Positions 1 to 8,010 of a stretch of DNA of 19,006 bases are shown one piece after another. A program made the translations under genes and the position numbers. The notes beneath the pieces are model-generated. The model ran no database searches and was not told the origin of the DNA. It was given only the letters and a program-made list of their open reading frames with translations. The stretch is taken from positions 1 to 19,006 of the forward strand of contig NW_026971917.1 in assembly GCF_026151205.1 (NCBI RefSeq). The letters run 5' to 3'. Position 1 is the first letter of the stretch; each line of letters starts with the position of its first letter. Source of the stretch: Bolinopsis microptera. Its lineage: Eukaryota; Ctenophora; Tentaculata; Lobata; Bolinopsidae.

Positions 1-545
1 ATAAAGTGTGGTACGGAAACCCTCCTCCCCCTCTCATCATTTCTTCCCCTTGATTTGGGGCCTAAACTGTGGGGGGGGGGCCCTATTTACCCTGCCCATT
101 TAGTGTTACTCTAGTCTCAAACATAAGAATGGAACAAAATACATTTTAAATTTAAGTTTGGCAGAGTGTAAAGACATGAAATATTTTAATTATTTGCAAG
201 ATGGTGTCCCCTATCCCAGCCTTACCTTCTCTTATCGGCCAAAATTGTGGTTAATGAGCCTCTGAATACAGTAATGTTCAAAATGTAGATGTTTATTTAG
301 CAAACTGGTGTAAAGAATCATAGTGGGTTCACCGACCCGGGCCAACGTAGCATTGCCTCCCCACAAGTTTTTTAATAACAACATCTACACAGTCCCACAC
401 AATGTTAAGAGTAATAAGAAAAAGTGTTGGGTCCACGGATTATAAAACCTGTGTGGAACCCTATAAATATCTCACATGGTGGGGGTTGGCGAATATATAT
501 TAGATTGTTGATGGGAGTTGAAAAACCTTGGCAATTTCTCTGCAG
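1..545. other. Readable AT-rich stretch with no gene recognised
   Basis: Sequence complexity is normal apart from a run of ten G at 71-80. Stops are frequent in every frame. The 3' end (about 525-545) is a pyrimidine-leaning stretch ending in TCTCTGCAG, which would serve as a splice acceptor for the candidate exon that follows. This stretch could therefore be intron or intergenic DNA of a eukaryote. An open frame begins at 424 and runs through the acceptor into the next segment, but its first 40 residues resemble no family I know. Confidence 0.4.
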
Positions 546-674
546 GACAATACAGTTGAGATATAATAGGTTACACCAAAAAACACAGATTGTCCTGGGC
601 AAAGTTTGGCAACATGTACCCAGTCTTAGCGCTGCCCTCAATCTCCCATTAGTAACTCCTATTAATTACAAGAG
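546..674 (+). CDS. Candidate internal exon, unknown product
   Basis: A 129-base segment is preceded by CAATTTCTCTGCAG, a good 3' splice site, and followed by AAGAG|GTAGGT, a good 5' splice site. Only one frame is open across it, with codons starting at 547. It encodes about 42 residues with mixed, non-repetitive composition, including a segment VLGKVWQHVPSL (about residues 16-27). This differs clearly from the Lys/Phe/Pro/Gly-only frames further along the window. I do not recognise the family. The VLGKVWQ part loosely recalls the first helix of a carrier (thiolation) domain, but there is no GGxS motif and I do not assign it. The function is unknown. The exon call rests on splice-site shape and composition only, and an open frame this short can arise by chance. 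Confidence 0.3.
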
Positions 675-1139
675 GTAGGTTTCACATTGTTAATTGCAAA
701 TCATTGGTCCCTCCATAATCCCTGTAAAATTGTTATTACAGCAAGTTCCATTGCTAACATTTTCCCCCTGGGGTCCCCCCCTGTCTCATATCTTCACATT
801 AAACCCGGTCTCTTTAAATTAGAATCTCTTTTCTTCCCTCTTTCCGACCACATCCCACCACTCCACAGACATTGTTGCAAACAGACCCATAAAGGCCCAA
901 GGCAGGCTGCGGGTTATTTTGGTATTATTGAAAACTATTTTTTCATATTCCTAGTTTACACACAAGACCCCCAAATTGTTAAAGTTGTGGAAAATGTAAA
1001 ACGCTGTTATTTTATGGTTTGAAAAGTGTGGACCAAGTAAAAAATGGTGACACGTTGAAAATGGTAAGAGCGGTGGGAAGTTTATTAAAGGGTTTTGTTA
1101 TCTCTTTTTTTTTTAACCCCTTCCTCTTTTTTAACCCAG
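675..1139 (+). other. Candidate intron between two possible exons
   Basis: This stretch starts with GTAGGT and ends with a long pyrimidine tract and CCCAG (about 1101-1139), so it satisfies the GT...AG rule. An open frame of 111 codons at 687-1022 lies inside it, and its product has no recognised domain. A second possible acceptor (TTATTACAG) lies near 740, so the true structure could differ. Mild run-length expansion is visible at 773-781 and 1104-1114. Confidence 0.25.
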
Positions 1140-1268
1140 GCCTACAGTCCCCAAGCTGCACAAACCAACAACACACAAACAGAATGGTGTAAAGGCCTTT
1201 CGAAACCAAACACCGACCAGTCCCATATATTAATCCAGAAGAGCGGAAGGACAGGGGAAATAAGTGGA
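1140..1268 (+). CDS. Candidate internal or terminal exon, unknown product
   Basis: This 129-base segment has a strong pyrimidine tract and CCCAG before it and GGA|GTAAGT after it, a near-ideal donor. Read from its first base it is open throughout: 43 codons, polar, Gln/Asn/Thr/Ser rich, with no hydrophobic core, like a linker or disordered region. If joined to 546-674, however, the phase changes (two bases carried over). That frame meets TAA at 1231-1233, which would make it a terminal exon. The two readings conflict, so the pair may not belong to one transcript, or there may be base-calling indels. No family is recognised. Confidence 0.28.
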
Positions 1269-1545
1269 GTAAGTATTTCTTATCATGTTTGTTTGTACTA
1301 AACATTGTCCCCACCTTGTAAATTATTACTATTTTACTACTTTTTTATTAATATCTTTATCCTTATCTACTGTATACGTTACTAAATTATACAATATACA
1401 TTAATTACAAACATGTGAAATATTATTCCAGAATAAGCATTGTTTTTTAAACTTTTAACTTTAAAGCAAATTCAAAGATTATCATTCACATTATTTTTAA
1501 AAAATAATCCCAAATTGGTGTCCCCCATTGGCAAGATAAAATTTA
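1269..1545. other. AT-rich non-coding stretch
   Basis: Very AT-rich DNA with stops in all frames, consistent with intron sequence after the GTAAGT donor at 1269. No conserved element is seen. Sequence quality is still good until about 1545. Confidence 0.4.
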
Positions 1546-2395
1546 AGATACGCCCCCCCCCAACCCCCCCCCGGGGTTTAAATATAGGGGGGGGCCTGGT
1601 CCCCCAAAAAAAATTTTTTAAAACAAACTAAAACCACTTGTTGGGGGGTAATGTGAAATTTTTAATTTCCCCCTTTTTTTAAAAGTTTTTAAAATTGTAT
1701 CATTTTTATTGTAAAATAACAAAATAATAGCTTTAAAAAGTCCCCCCAATGCCCCATAAACTGTGGGGGCTAAAACCCAAGGGGGAAAAAATTTTTTTAA
1801 GAAAAGATTTAACAGGGAAAAACGAAATTAAGGAGCTGGAAAGTTTAGAGCCCCAATTTTAAATTTAAAAAAAAAATTTCCTTAAATTTTTTTGGGCTTT
1901 GGGGTTTATTATTTAATCCCTTAATTTTCTGTAACTGGGATTAAAAAAAATTTCCAAAAATATCGAGGGCTTATAACCCCCTGGGGAAAACAAAATTTTT
2001 AATCAAAAACAAAGTGTCCCAAGCTGCCCCCAAAAAAATTAGCCCCCGTTAAAAAAATTGGCCCAAAAAAACGAAAAGCTCTAAAACCATTTTTAGTTTT
2101 TCCTCTCCCCCTTCTTTATTTAAAAGAAATTTTTTTAATTTTTCCCTCGTAAACTTATTAAACCAAAGCTCGACCGGGAAAAAAAACCGGCCGGGAAAAT
2201 TTGGGGGTTTTTTTTGCCCCCGGCCCCGGCCCCCCCGGGGGTTACCGTTTTTTTTGGGCCCGGGAAAAAAATTGCCCGGGTTTTTTTTTAAAACAGAAAA
2301 TTTCGATCTTTTTTTAAAAACCAATCCCAGCTTCAAATTCCCATAAATTTTTTTTACTTTTGACTTAGACCAAAAATGAAAACGATTTTTTTTTA
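1546..2395. other. Run-inflated, low-reliability sequence (first block)
   Basis: Starting with long C and G runs at about 1552-1596, nearly every base belongs to a run of three to nine identical bases. Translations on either strand are dominated by Lys, Phe, Pro and Gly, as expected when codons fall inside runs. For example, the frame at 2049-2336 on the minus strand has this composition. No gene, repeat unit or RNA can be supported. Real sequence may underlie the block once the runs are collapsed, but its reading frame cannot be recovered from this text. Confidence 0.65.
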
Positions 2396-2560
2396 AAAAA
2401 ACGAACTAACGTAAAAAAGAAAATCGAAAACTCGAAGGATTGAATTAGATTTTCAGGCTAAATCTTCATAGTTAGTCCTTATTAGATTGGTCAATGACCC
2501 CTTCATACGAAGATTTGCCCTTAAAATGTTTCCATTTCAACATAAAAATATCGTGAAAAT
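2396..2560. other. Readable AT-rich stretch with an acceptor-like site
   Basis: Normal complexity returns here. GATTTTCAG at about 2448-2456 has the shape of a splice acceptor, but all three frames after it stop within about 20 bases, so no exon is proposed. Confidence 0.3.
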
Positions 2561-2650
2561 CCCGGTCCCGGCCCCCGTTTCCCGGCCGGGATTAAGCTGG
2601 TCCCCGGTTCCCCCCCGGCCGAGACAAAAATTCCGATCCCGGTCGACCCC
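2561..2650. repeat. GC-rich CCCGG-repeat patch
   Basis: A 90-base GC-rich patch in otherwise AT-rich surroundings carries six CCCGG words, including a perfect palindrome CCCGGCCGGG at 2581-2590. The words are irregularly spaced, so this is a degenerate simple-sequence patch and not a clean tandem array. It lies directly upstream of the adenylation-domain-like fragment. Some of the C and G run lengths may be inflated. Confidence 0.4.
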
Positions 2651-2660
2651 TGATATTTAA

Positions 2661-2909
2661 CAATTCCTCGCCACTTTTACATCAAGTTGCTATTTATTTG
2701 AATACAAGGTGCCGCTTGACATAACGGGAAAGCTGGACAGGAAGGAGCTCCTTACTTGGATGGAGGGCTCCTTACGACCTTACTTTGCACTAATTACAAA
2801 TTCTACAAAAAACAGTTCTCGTGAAGGGTGCAGGTTTGGGGAACCTGTCCAGAGCAGCTGGTTGATAGCTAAAAATCACGTTCCCCATTTATACATCTCC
2901 CCCACGTAA
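2661..2909 (+). CDS. ANL-superfamily adenylation domain, C-terminal fragment (Ebony/NRPS-like)
   Basis: The open frame runs from just after TAA (2658-2660) to TAA at 2907-2909, giving 82 residues. Residues 17-31 read VPLDITGKLDRKELL. This fits the A10 core of adenylate-forming enzymes (PLT-x-NGK[VL]DR in NRPS adenylation domains), with the lysine that contacts the acyl-adenylate at residue 24 (codon 2730-2732). Upstream residues 3-16 (LATFTSSCYLFEYK) fall in the register of the segment normally preceding A10 (L-x-x-Y/F-x-x-P/S-x-F/V...). From memory and without computation, they line up gaplessly with the Ebony-type beta-alanyl-amine synthase pattern. Such enzymes activate an amino acid with ATP and pass it to a carrier domain. 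About 500 residues of the domain are absent upstream, and no carrier GGxS motif follows in frame. Coding probably ends before the stop: CAG|GTTTGG at 2831-2839 is a candidate donor, and an acceptor-like AAG lies at 2706-2708. It may be an exon, a broken copy, or a general acyl-CoA-ligase C-terminus. Confidence 0.42.
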   Translation, partial: QFLATFTSSCYLFEYKVPLDITGKLDRKELLTWMEGSLRPYFALITNSTKNSSREGCRFGEPVQSSWLIAKNHVPHLYISPT

Positions 2910-3077
2910 CCGTCCTAGCTTGGGTTTTAAGTTTAAGTTTGTTCAGTGGTTTGTTAGCTTTGCAGCGGTGTGGTGTTTTGTCCGAAACTGGAATTTTTTG
3001 CATTATTTTCGTAAACCGATACTGATATTTCGCGTGGTGGGATGGTTTTTTTAATGTTTTAAAATTACCTTTTTCAG
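2834..3077 (+). other. Candidate intron after the adenylation fragment
   Basis: This stretch begins with GTTTGG after CAG and ends in CCTTTTTCAG, a strong acceptor shape. Stops occur in every frame. The donor is only moderately good, and other GT sites nearby (2820, 2828, 2905) cannot be excluded. Confidence 0.22.
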
Positions 3078-3128
3078 GTTTTGGATGGAGGAGCGAGATC
3101 AATTGAGAAATCAGGGTTAAAAGATTGA
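3078..3128 (+). CDS. Possible short exon, unknown product
   Basis: Immediately after the TTTTTCAG acceptor, the frame from the first base reads 16 residues beginning VLDGGARSIEKSG and then stops at TGA (3126-3128). If joined to an exon ending at 2833 the phase shifts by two bases. The tail then ends at TAA (3118-3120), after about 13 residues. Either would be a plausible short C-terminus, but nothing in these residues identifies a family. The GG-x-x-S part resembles the carrier-domain GGxS motif only with one extra residue, so I do not assign it. Confidence 0.15.
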   Translation, partial: VLDGGARSIEKSGLKD

Positions 3129-3471
3129 AAAAATCAGAAAAAAAAGATAAAGACCAAGATGACCGAACTTAATGGTATGGTATTTGAGATTTGAGAAGTT
3201 TTATTTGCTTATTTAAACTAATATACTATTGGACTATATAAATTATCAAATATTTAATGAAATTTTAGTTTCCAGACGCCTTCCGAAGTTTTTTTTATCC
3301 TCTAATCATCAAACGAGTTTGTTTTTTTCCCTGGAGTCCCACGAAGTGAGAGGCAGAATGTTTACGGATTTGAAAATTAAAATCGAACTTTTTTTAGGTA
3401 CATATTATTTTGCTTCTTAACTGAGTCCACTCCAAAAAGCAATTTCGATTGGGAGAACAACGATTGCAACA
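3129..3471. other. Readable AT-rich stretch with a weak open frame
   Basis: The segment contains an acceptor-like TTTTAGTTTCCAG ending at 3275, and a 63-codon frame at 3229-3420 on the + strand. Its product has no motif I recognise and includes Phe-rich parts caused by T runs. It is best treated as non-coding or as an unproven exon. Confidence 0.25.
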
Positions 3472-3489
3472 TGCGAATGCAGATTCGCA
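3472..3489. repeat. Perfect 7-bp inverted repeat (hairpin)
   Basis: TGCGAAT (3472-3478) and ATTCGCA (3483-3489) are exact reverse complements around the 4-base loop GCAG. There is no T run immediately downstream, so it is not a typical intrinsic terminator. It lies in a readable island, so the match is not produced by base runs. Confidence 0.45.
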
Positions 3490-3620
3490 GAAATATGCTC
3501 ATTTTAGTTTCTGAGAAGTAAATCTTGTTTACTGATCAATCTAGACCGAGTATTTTTTTAAAGAGAAAGGCTGGGCCATGATAGCCCACAAGAGGATAGC
3601 AATTGAGATGCTCCTGCCTA
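3490..3620. other. End of the second readable island
   Basis: Ordinary-complexity DNA continues to about 3620 and then passes into run-inflated sequence over a few dozen bases. A frame on each strand starts here. The first residues of both (for example, about 22 residues from 3578 on the + strand) have mixed composition, but both dissolve into Lys/Pro/Phe/Gly runs after about 3640. A real exon could lie at this edge. None is recognised. Confidence 0.3.
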
Positions 3621-6600
3621 CCCTTCTGGGGTGTGGGCCAAACCCCGGGGAAAAAGGTTTTCCGGAGAAAAAAATTGGAAAATTGGGGGAAGGGGTGGTT
3701 TTTTTTAAAAAGTTGGGCATGGGGCCCCCCCCTAAATTTTTAAAACCAGCCCGGGATTTTTTGAAAAAACCCCCAAAAAAACCCCCAAAATTTCCAACCA
3801 CAAAAAAAAGGGGGACCCCCTTGTTGAATTTTTTTAAAAGTACCCCCCCCAAACACCCCGGGGGCAGAAACCAGCTTTTTCCCGGGGACAAAATTTTGGA
3901 AATGGTGCCGGTTTTTCCCCAAAAAGTAAATTTCCCGGGTTTTTTACCCCCTTAAAAAACAAAATGCAATTTTTAACCCAAAGTTAATATGAAGCGTTTT
4001 TAAAAACCCTCCAAAATTTTTCCCCAAAAAGGGTTTAAACAATTTTTAAGTCAGTGGGGCCCCCCCCCCCGGCTTGGGGTTTTAATGCCCCCTTTGGGGG
4101 CAGTAAAACCAAAAAAAAGGTTGGGAAAAATCACAAAACGGTTAAAAAAAAATGAAACACTAAAAAAATTTTGAAGGGATAACCCCAAAGGTTAAAAAGG
4201 TAAAATGAGGTTTAAAACTTTAAAACCCCCCCCTTAAAAAAAAAAAATTTAAAAAAAAATTTTAAAAAAGAAAAGAAACCCTCCCCCAAAATTTTTTTTT
4301 CAAAAGGAAAATAGGACCAAAAAAGAAAAGTTGGGGTTTAAAAAAAAGCTTCCTTTAGTCCCCCCCCCCTTAAAAAAAAGTTTTTTTTAAATTTAAAAAT
4401 TTTTAAAAAATTTTTTCATTTTTTTTAAAAAAAAAATTTTCTGCGGAGGTCCCCCCCCCCCCCCCCTCCCGGGATTTCCCAAAAAAAAGTTTTTTTTTCC
4501 CCCTTAAAATTTTTTAAATTAACCCATCCCTTTTGTAAACGCTTTTTTCCCAAAAAAAATTAACGAAAAGGGGCCCAAAAAAATTCCCAAATTTGGGTTT
4601 TTCCTTTTCCCCCCAGGCCCGGGTCCCCGACGCCCGGGAAGGATTTTTTTAAAAATGGGGCGATCCCAAAAATTTTAAAACCTTTTAAAAATGTTTTTTC
4701 CCTAAAACCCCCTTTTTTTTAAAACGTGCCCAAAAAAAGCCGGTTTCTTTAAACCCAAACTTCCCCAAATTTTATTTTTCAAGCATTAATACCTTTTTTT
4801 GGGGAAATTTAAATTTTTTTAAAGGGAAAAAATTTTTTAAAAAATTTTTTTGGGTCCTTCCCCGTCAAGGGGCCAAAAAATGGAAAGCCTTTTTCTAAAA
4901 AAAAATTTTTTTTTTTTAATTCCCGTGGCCAAAAAACTAAAAAAATTAAACTTTTAAACTTTTTTGTGGGTATTTAAAAAATGGGGGAAAAGTTTTAAAT
5001 TTCGGTTTTGGGGTTTTTTTAAAATTGGGTTTTCAAAAATTGGGGACTGTTTTTACTTTCGAAAGGGGTCCCTTTAAAAGCTGATGTGGGGAAAATCCCT
5101 TTTAAAGGAGATATACCCCGGATTATAAAGTGTTAAAAAAAGAGCCCTGGGGGTTTAAAATTTAAAAAAGAAAGCCCTTCCCCACAAGGGAAAAATTCCC
5201 GGCAAGCCCAAAAAAAACCCCCAAACCCAAAAATTAACCCCAAACCCCTTTCGGCAGAAAAAAGGCCCCCCAAAAAATTTTTTTTTTGGGAAAAACCCCA
5301 AAATTGGGAACCCTTTTAAATTAAAGCCCCCAAAAAAATTTAAAAAACCGTAATTTTGAGGTTTTTTAACGGGCATTTTTCCCCTGACCCCCCCCAGAAT
5401 TAAAAAGATTACACCGGAAACACCAAAATTTTTAGCAAACCGGAAAAATTGGCTTAAAAACAAAAAAAAGGCCCATAAAAGAAAGAAGGGATTAGTCCCC
5501 TTTTTTTCCCCCGCTTTGGGAAAAATTTTTCCCAACCCCCCCTTGGGAAAAATCATAAAATGGGAAGGGGTTTAAATTTTTTTAGGGGGGGGAATAAAAA
5601 AATTTAAAAAAAATATAAAAGGGATAGAAAAATGAAAAACCCCAAAAATTTCCCTTTGGTTAAAGGGGAAAAGTTTTCCCCCCCTTAACCCTTTTCAATT
5701 GTCCCTTCCCCTTAAAAACCCCAAAAAGTAAATTGGGGGCCCCGGGGTAAAAAGGGGTCCGTAATTAAAAAAAAAAATAAAGCCCTTTAAAATAAAAAAT
5801 AATTTTTTAATTAAAAAATTAACTGAAAGGCTTTTTTTTTTCAAAAGGGCCGAAAAACGATTTTTTTTGGAAAAACGGTTTTTTTGCCTATTTTATGAGA
5901 TATTCCCTTCTAGTTTTTATAAAGGGTGTTAATTTTTTTGGAAAAAATTTTTTCCCCACAACGTTTTTTTTCTAGGGTTTTTAAACTAAAAAACCCCTTT
6001 TTTCCGGTTCCCAAATAAATTGGGTTTTTCTGGGAGACGAGGAAAAAGAGAAAACCCTAAAGGGTGGGGCCCCAAAACGTCACCCCCAAAGCCCCAAAAA
6101 GGAAAGCGAAGCTCTTTTGAGCTTTAAAAAGAAAAAGGGAAAGGTTTTTTGTTTTGATATGAAAAAGCCCCTTTTACCCAAAGCCCCCCCCTTTAAGGAA
6201 ATCCCCCCCCTTTCCCGGGGGTTTAAAGGGAAAGGGGGAAACCCCCCGGTTTTAAAAAATTTAATAATTTTTTAAAAGTTTTTTAACCCCCATTTAAACC
6301 GAGCAAATTTCTTTTTTTCGTTTTTTTTTTATTTTAAAAAAAAGAAACTGGTTAAAATTTTTTGAGGAAGGTTTTTTTACCAGCTGCCCCCCAAAAACTG
6401 TTTCAAATTCCCAAAAATTTTCCATTTTTTTTTTTAAATTAACTTTTCCCCCCCCCTTAAAAAAGGTTTTTCCCCAAAAATCCCAAAAAATTGGTTTATG
6501 TCCCCGGCATAGAAAGTGCCCAACCAAAGGGCCCCCCCCCAAAAATTAAAAAAGTACTAAAAAGTCCCCCCCCTATTTCCCCTGGTCCCGCTCGTAAACC

Positions 6601-7627
6601 ACCCACTTTTTTCCCCCCATTTTTCCCCTTTTTTTTGTTTAAAATAAAAAAATGTTTAAAATAAAGAACCCGGGAAAATGGTTTTTCCCGGGGGTTTTTT
6701 TTCATGTGGGGAAAAACTTTAAAAAGTTTTTTTTGGGGAACCCCAGGCCCCCGGTAAACCCCAAACCCCCCAAAAAACCCCCAAATTATTTGTCCCCCCC
6801 CTAATTTACAAACCCGGGATCTGATTTTTTCCCGAAAAAATTTTTCCCCCTTTTTTAAATTTTAAAATTTTTTATTTTCTTTTTATTAAAGGGGAACCCC
6901 TGGAAAAGGGAGGCCTTAAAAAGAAAAAAGGTCCCTCAAAAAAATTTTACAGGGGTTTAAAAAAATTTTTTTTGGTGAAAATTTTTTAATCCCTTTTTCC
7001 CCCCAACCCCAGCCTGAACCCCCCCATTTGTAACCCCCCAAAAAAACCCCAATTTTTGGGTACCAAAAAATTTTTATTTTTGTGGGAAAAAAAATTTTTA
7101 ACACCTAAAAAGTTAAAAAGTTTGGGGGGGAAAAACTTTTTTTGAAAATTCCCCATTATTTTTAAAAACCCCCGTTTATCCTCCCCCGGGGGTTTGGGAG
7201 GCCCGGGGAACTAACCCCAAAAACCCTTTTTTGGGGCCAAAAGGAAAAAATAATGCCCCCAAAAATTTTTTTTCAAAAAACCCCTTAAAAAAAACCCAAA
7301 AAAAGGAAAAAATGGGGCCGAGTTTTTGTTTTTTCTTTTAAAAAACAGGGAAAAGGGAAGAACCCCAAAGTCCCAAAATTTTAAAAAAAAAGGGGCCCCC
7401 CCAAATGCTTTGTAACTAAGGGGAACTAAATTTTTTTTCCCCTTTTAAACCCCCCTGGGTTTTCATTTTTGGACCAAAAAAATTCCCCCCCCCCAAAATT
7501 TTTTTTAAAAAAAATTTTTCTTTTTTGGCGAAATTTTTTGTTTAAAAGTTTTAAAAACTTTTTTTAAAAGATCCTTTTTTTGGGGAAAAGGGGCCCGGTT
7601 TGGTTTTTATTAAAAGGTTTTTTATAC
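3621..7627. other. Run-inflated, low-reliability sequence (second block, part 1)
   Basis: Homopolymer runs of three to ten bases tile almost the whole stretch, including a run of 16 C at 4451-4466. Frames such as 3541-3891 (minus), 5155-5556 (minus) and 6294-6542 (minus) encode mostly Lys, Phe, Pro and Gly, with no domain, signal peptide or conserved motif. They appear on both strands at the same places, as expected for run-derived frames. No gene or RNA is supported. Confidence 0.65.
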
Positions 7628-8010
7628 TTTTTTTTTTTTTTTTAAAATCCCCCTTTAAGGGCCTGGTTTTTTGCGCCGCCCCCCTTTTAAGAAGCCCCAA
7701 GGGGTTTTTTGGGCCCCCCCTTTAAAGCCCCCCCCCTTCCCCGTTTTGGGGGTAAAGGGTTTAAAAAAAAAAACCCAAAACCAAAAAACCAAAAAAAACA
7801 TAAAAAAAAAAAAAAATTTTAAAAATTCAAAAAAAAAAAAAAAAAAATTTAAAAAACCCCCAAAAAAAAAACCTGGCCCCCAGGGGTTTAAACCCCAATT
7901 TAAAAGGGAAATTTTTAACTCTTTGGTTTTTTCAAATTTTCCCCAAAAATTTAAAAAAGGGACCCCCAAAACCAAAAAGAATTTGGGAAAAGGTTTTTTT
8001 TAAACCCTAA
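7628..8010. repeat. Low-complexity T-run and A-run patch
   Basis: A run of 16 T at 7628-7643 is followed by several long A runs between about 7767 and 7870. The overlapping frames on both strands translate to poly-Lys or poly-Phe with Pro. The patch could be an A-rich simple repeat or microsatellite in the underlying genome, but the run lengths cannot be trusted. Confidence 0.45.

Noticed and set aside
63-1769. A 13-base direct repeat, TAAACTGTGGGGG, at 63-75 and 1757-1769
   Set aside because: A repeat of this length is expected by chance in 19 kb, and the G runs make it more likely. The flanks do not match.
3078-3113. GGARS in the short downstream frame as a carrier-domain phosphopantetheine site
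   Set aside because: The carrier motif is GGxS with the serine two residues after GG. Here there is one extra residue and a stop soon after, so the match is not supported.
5155-5556. Phe/Gly-rich 133-codon frame resembling membrane segments
   Set aside because: The hydrophobicity comes from TTT and GGG runs. There is no regular spacing of charged loops and no start context.
7671-8003. 110-codon Lys/Pro-rich frame that looks like a basic proline-lysine protein
   Set aside because: It is the direct translation of A and C runs. The opposite strand has an equally long Phe/Gly frame. It is a run-length by-product and not a gene.
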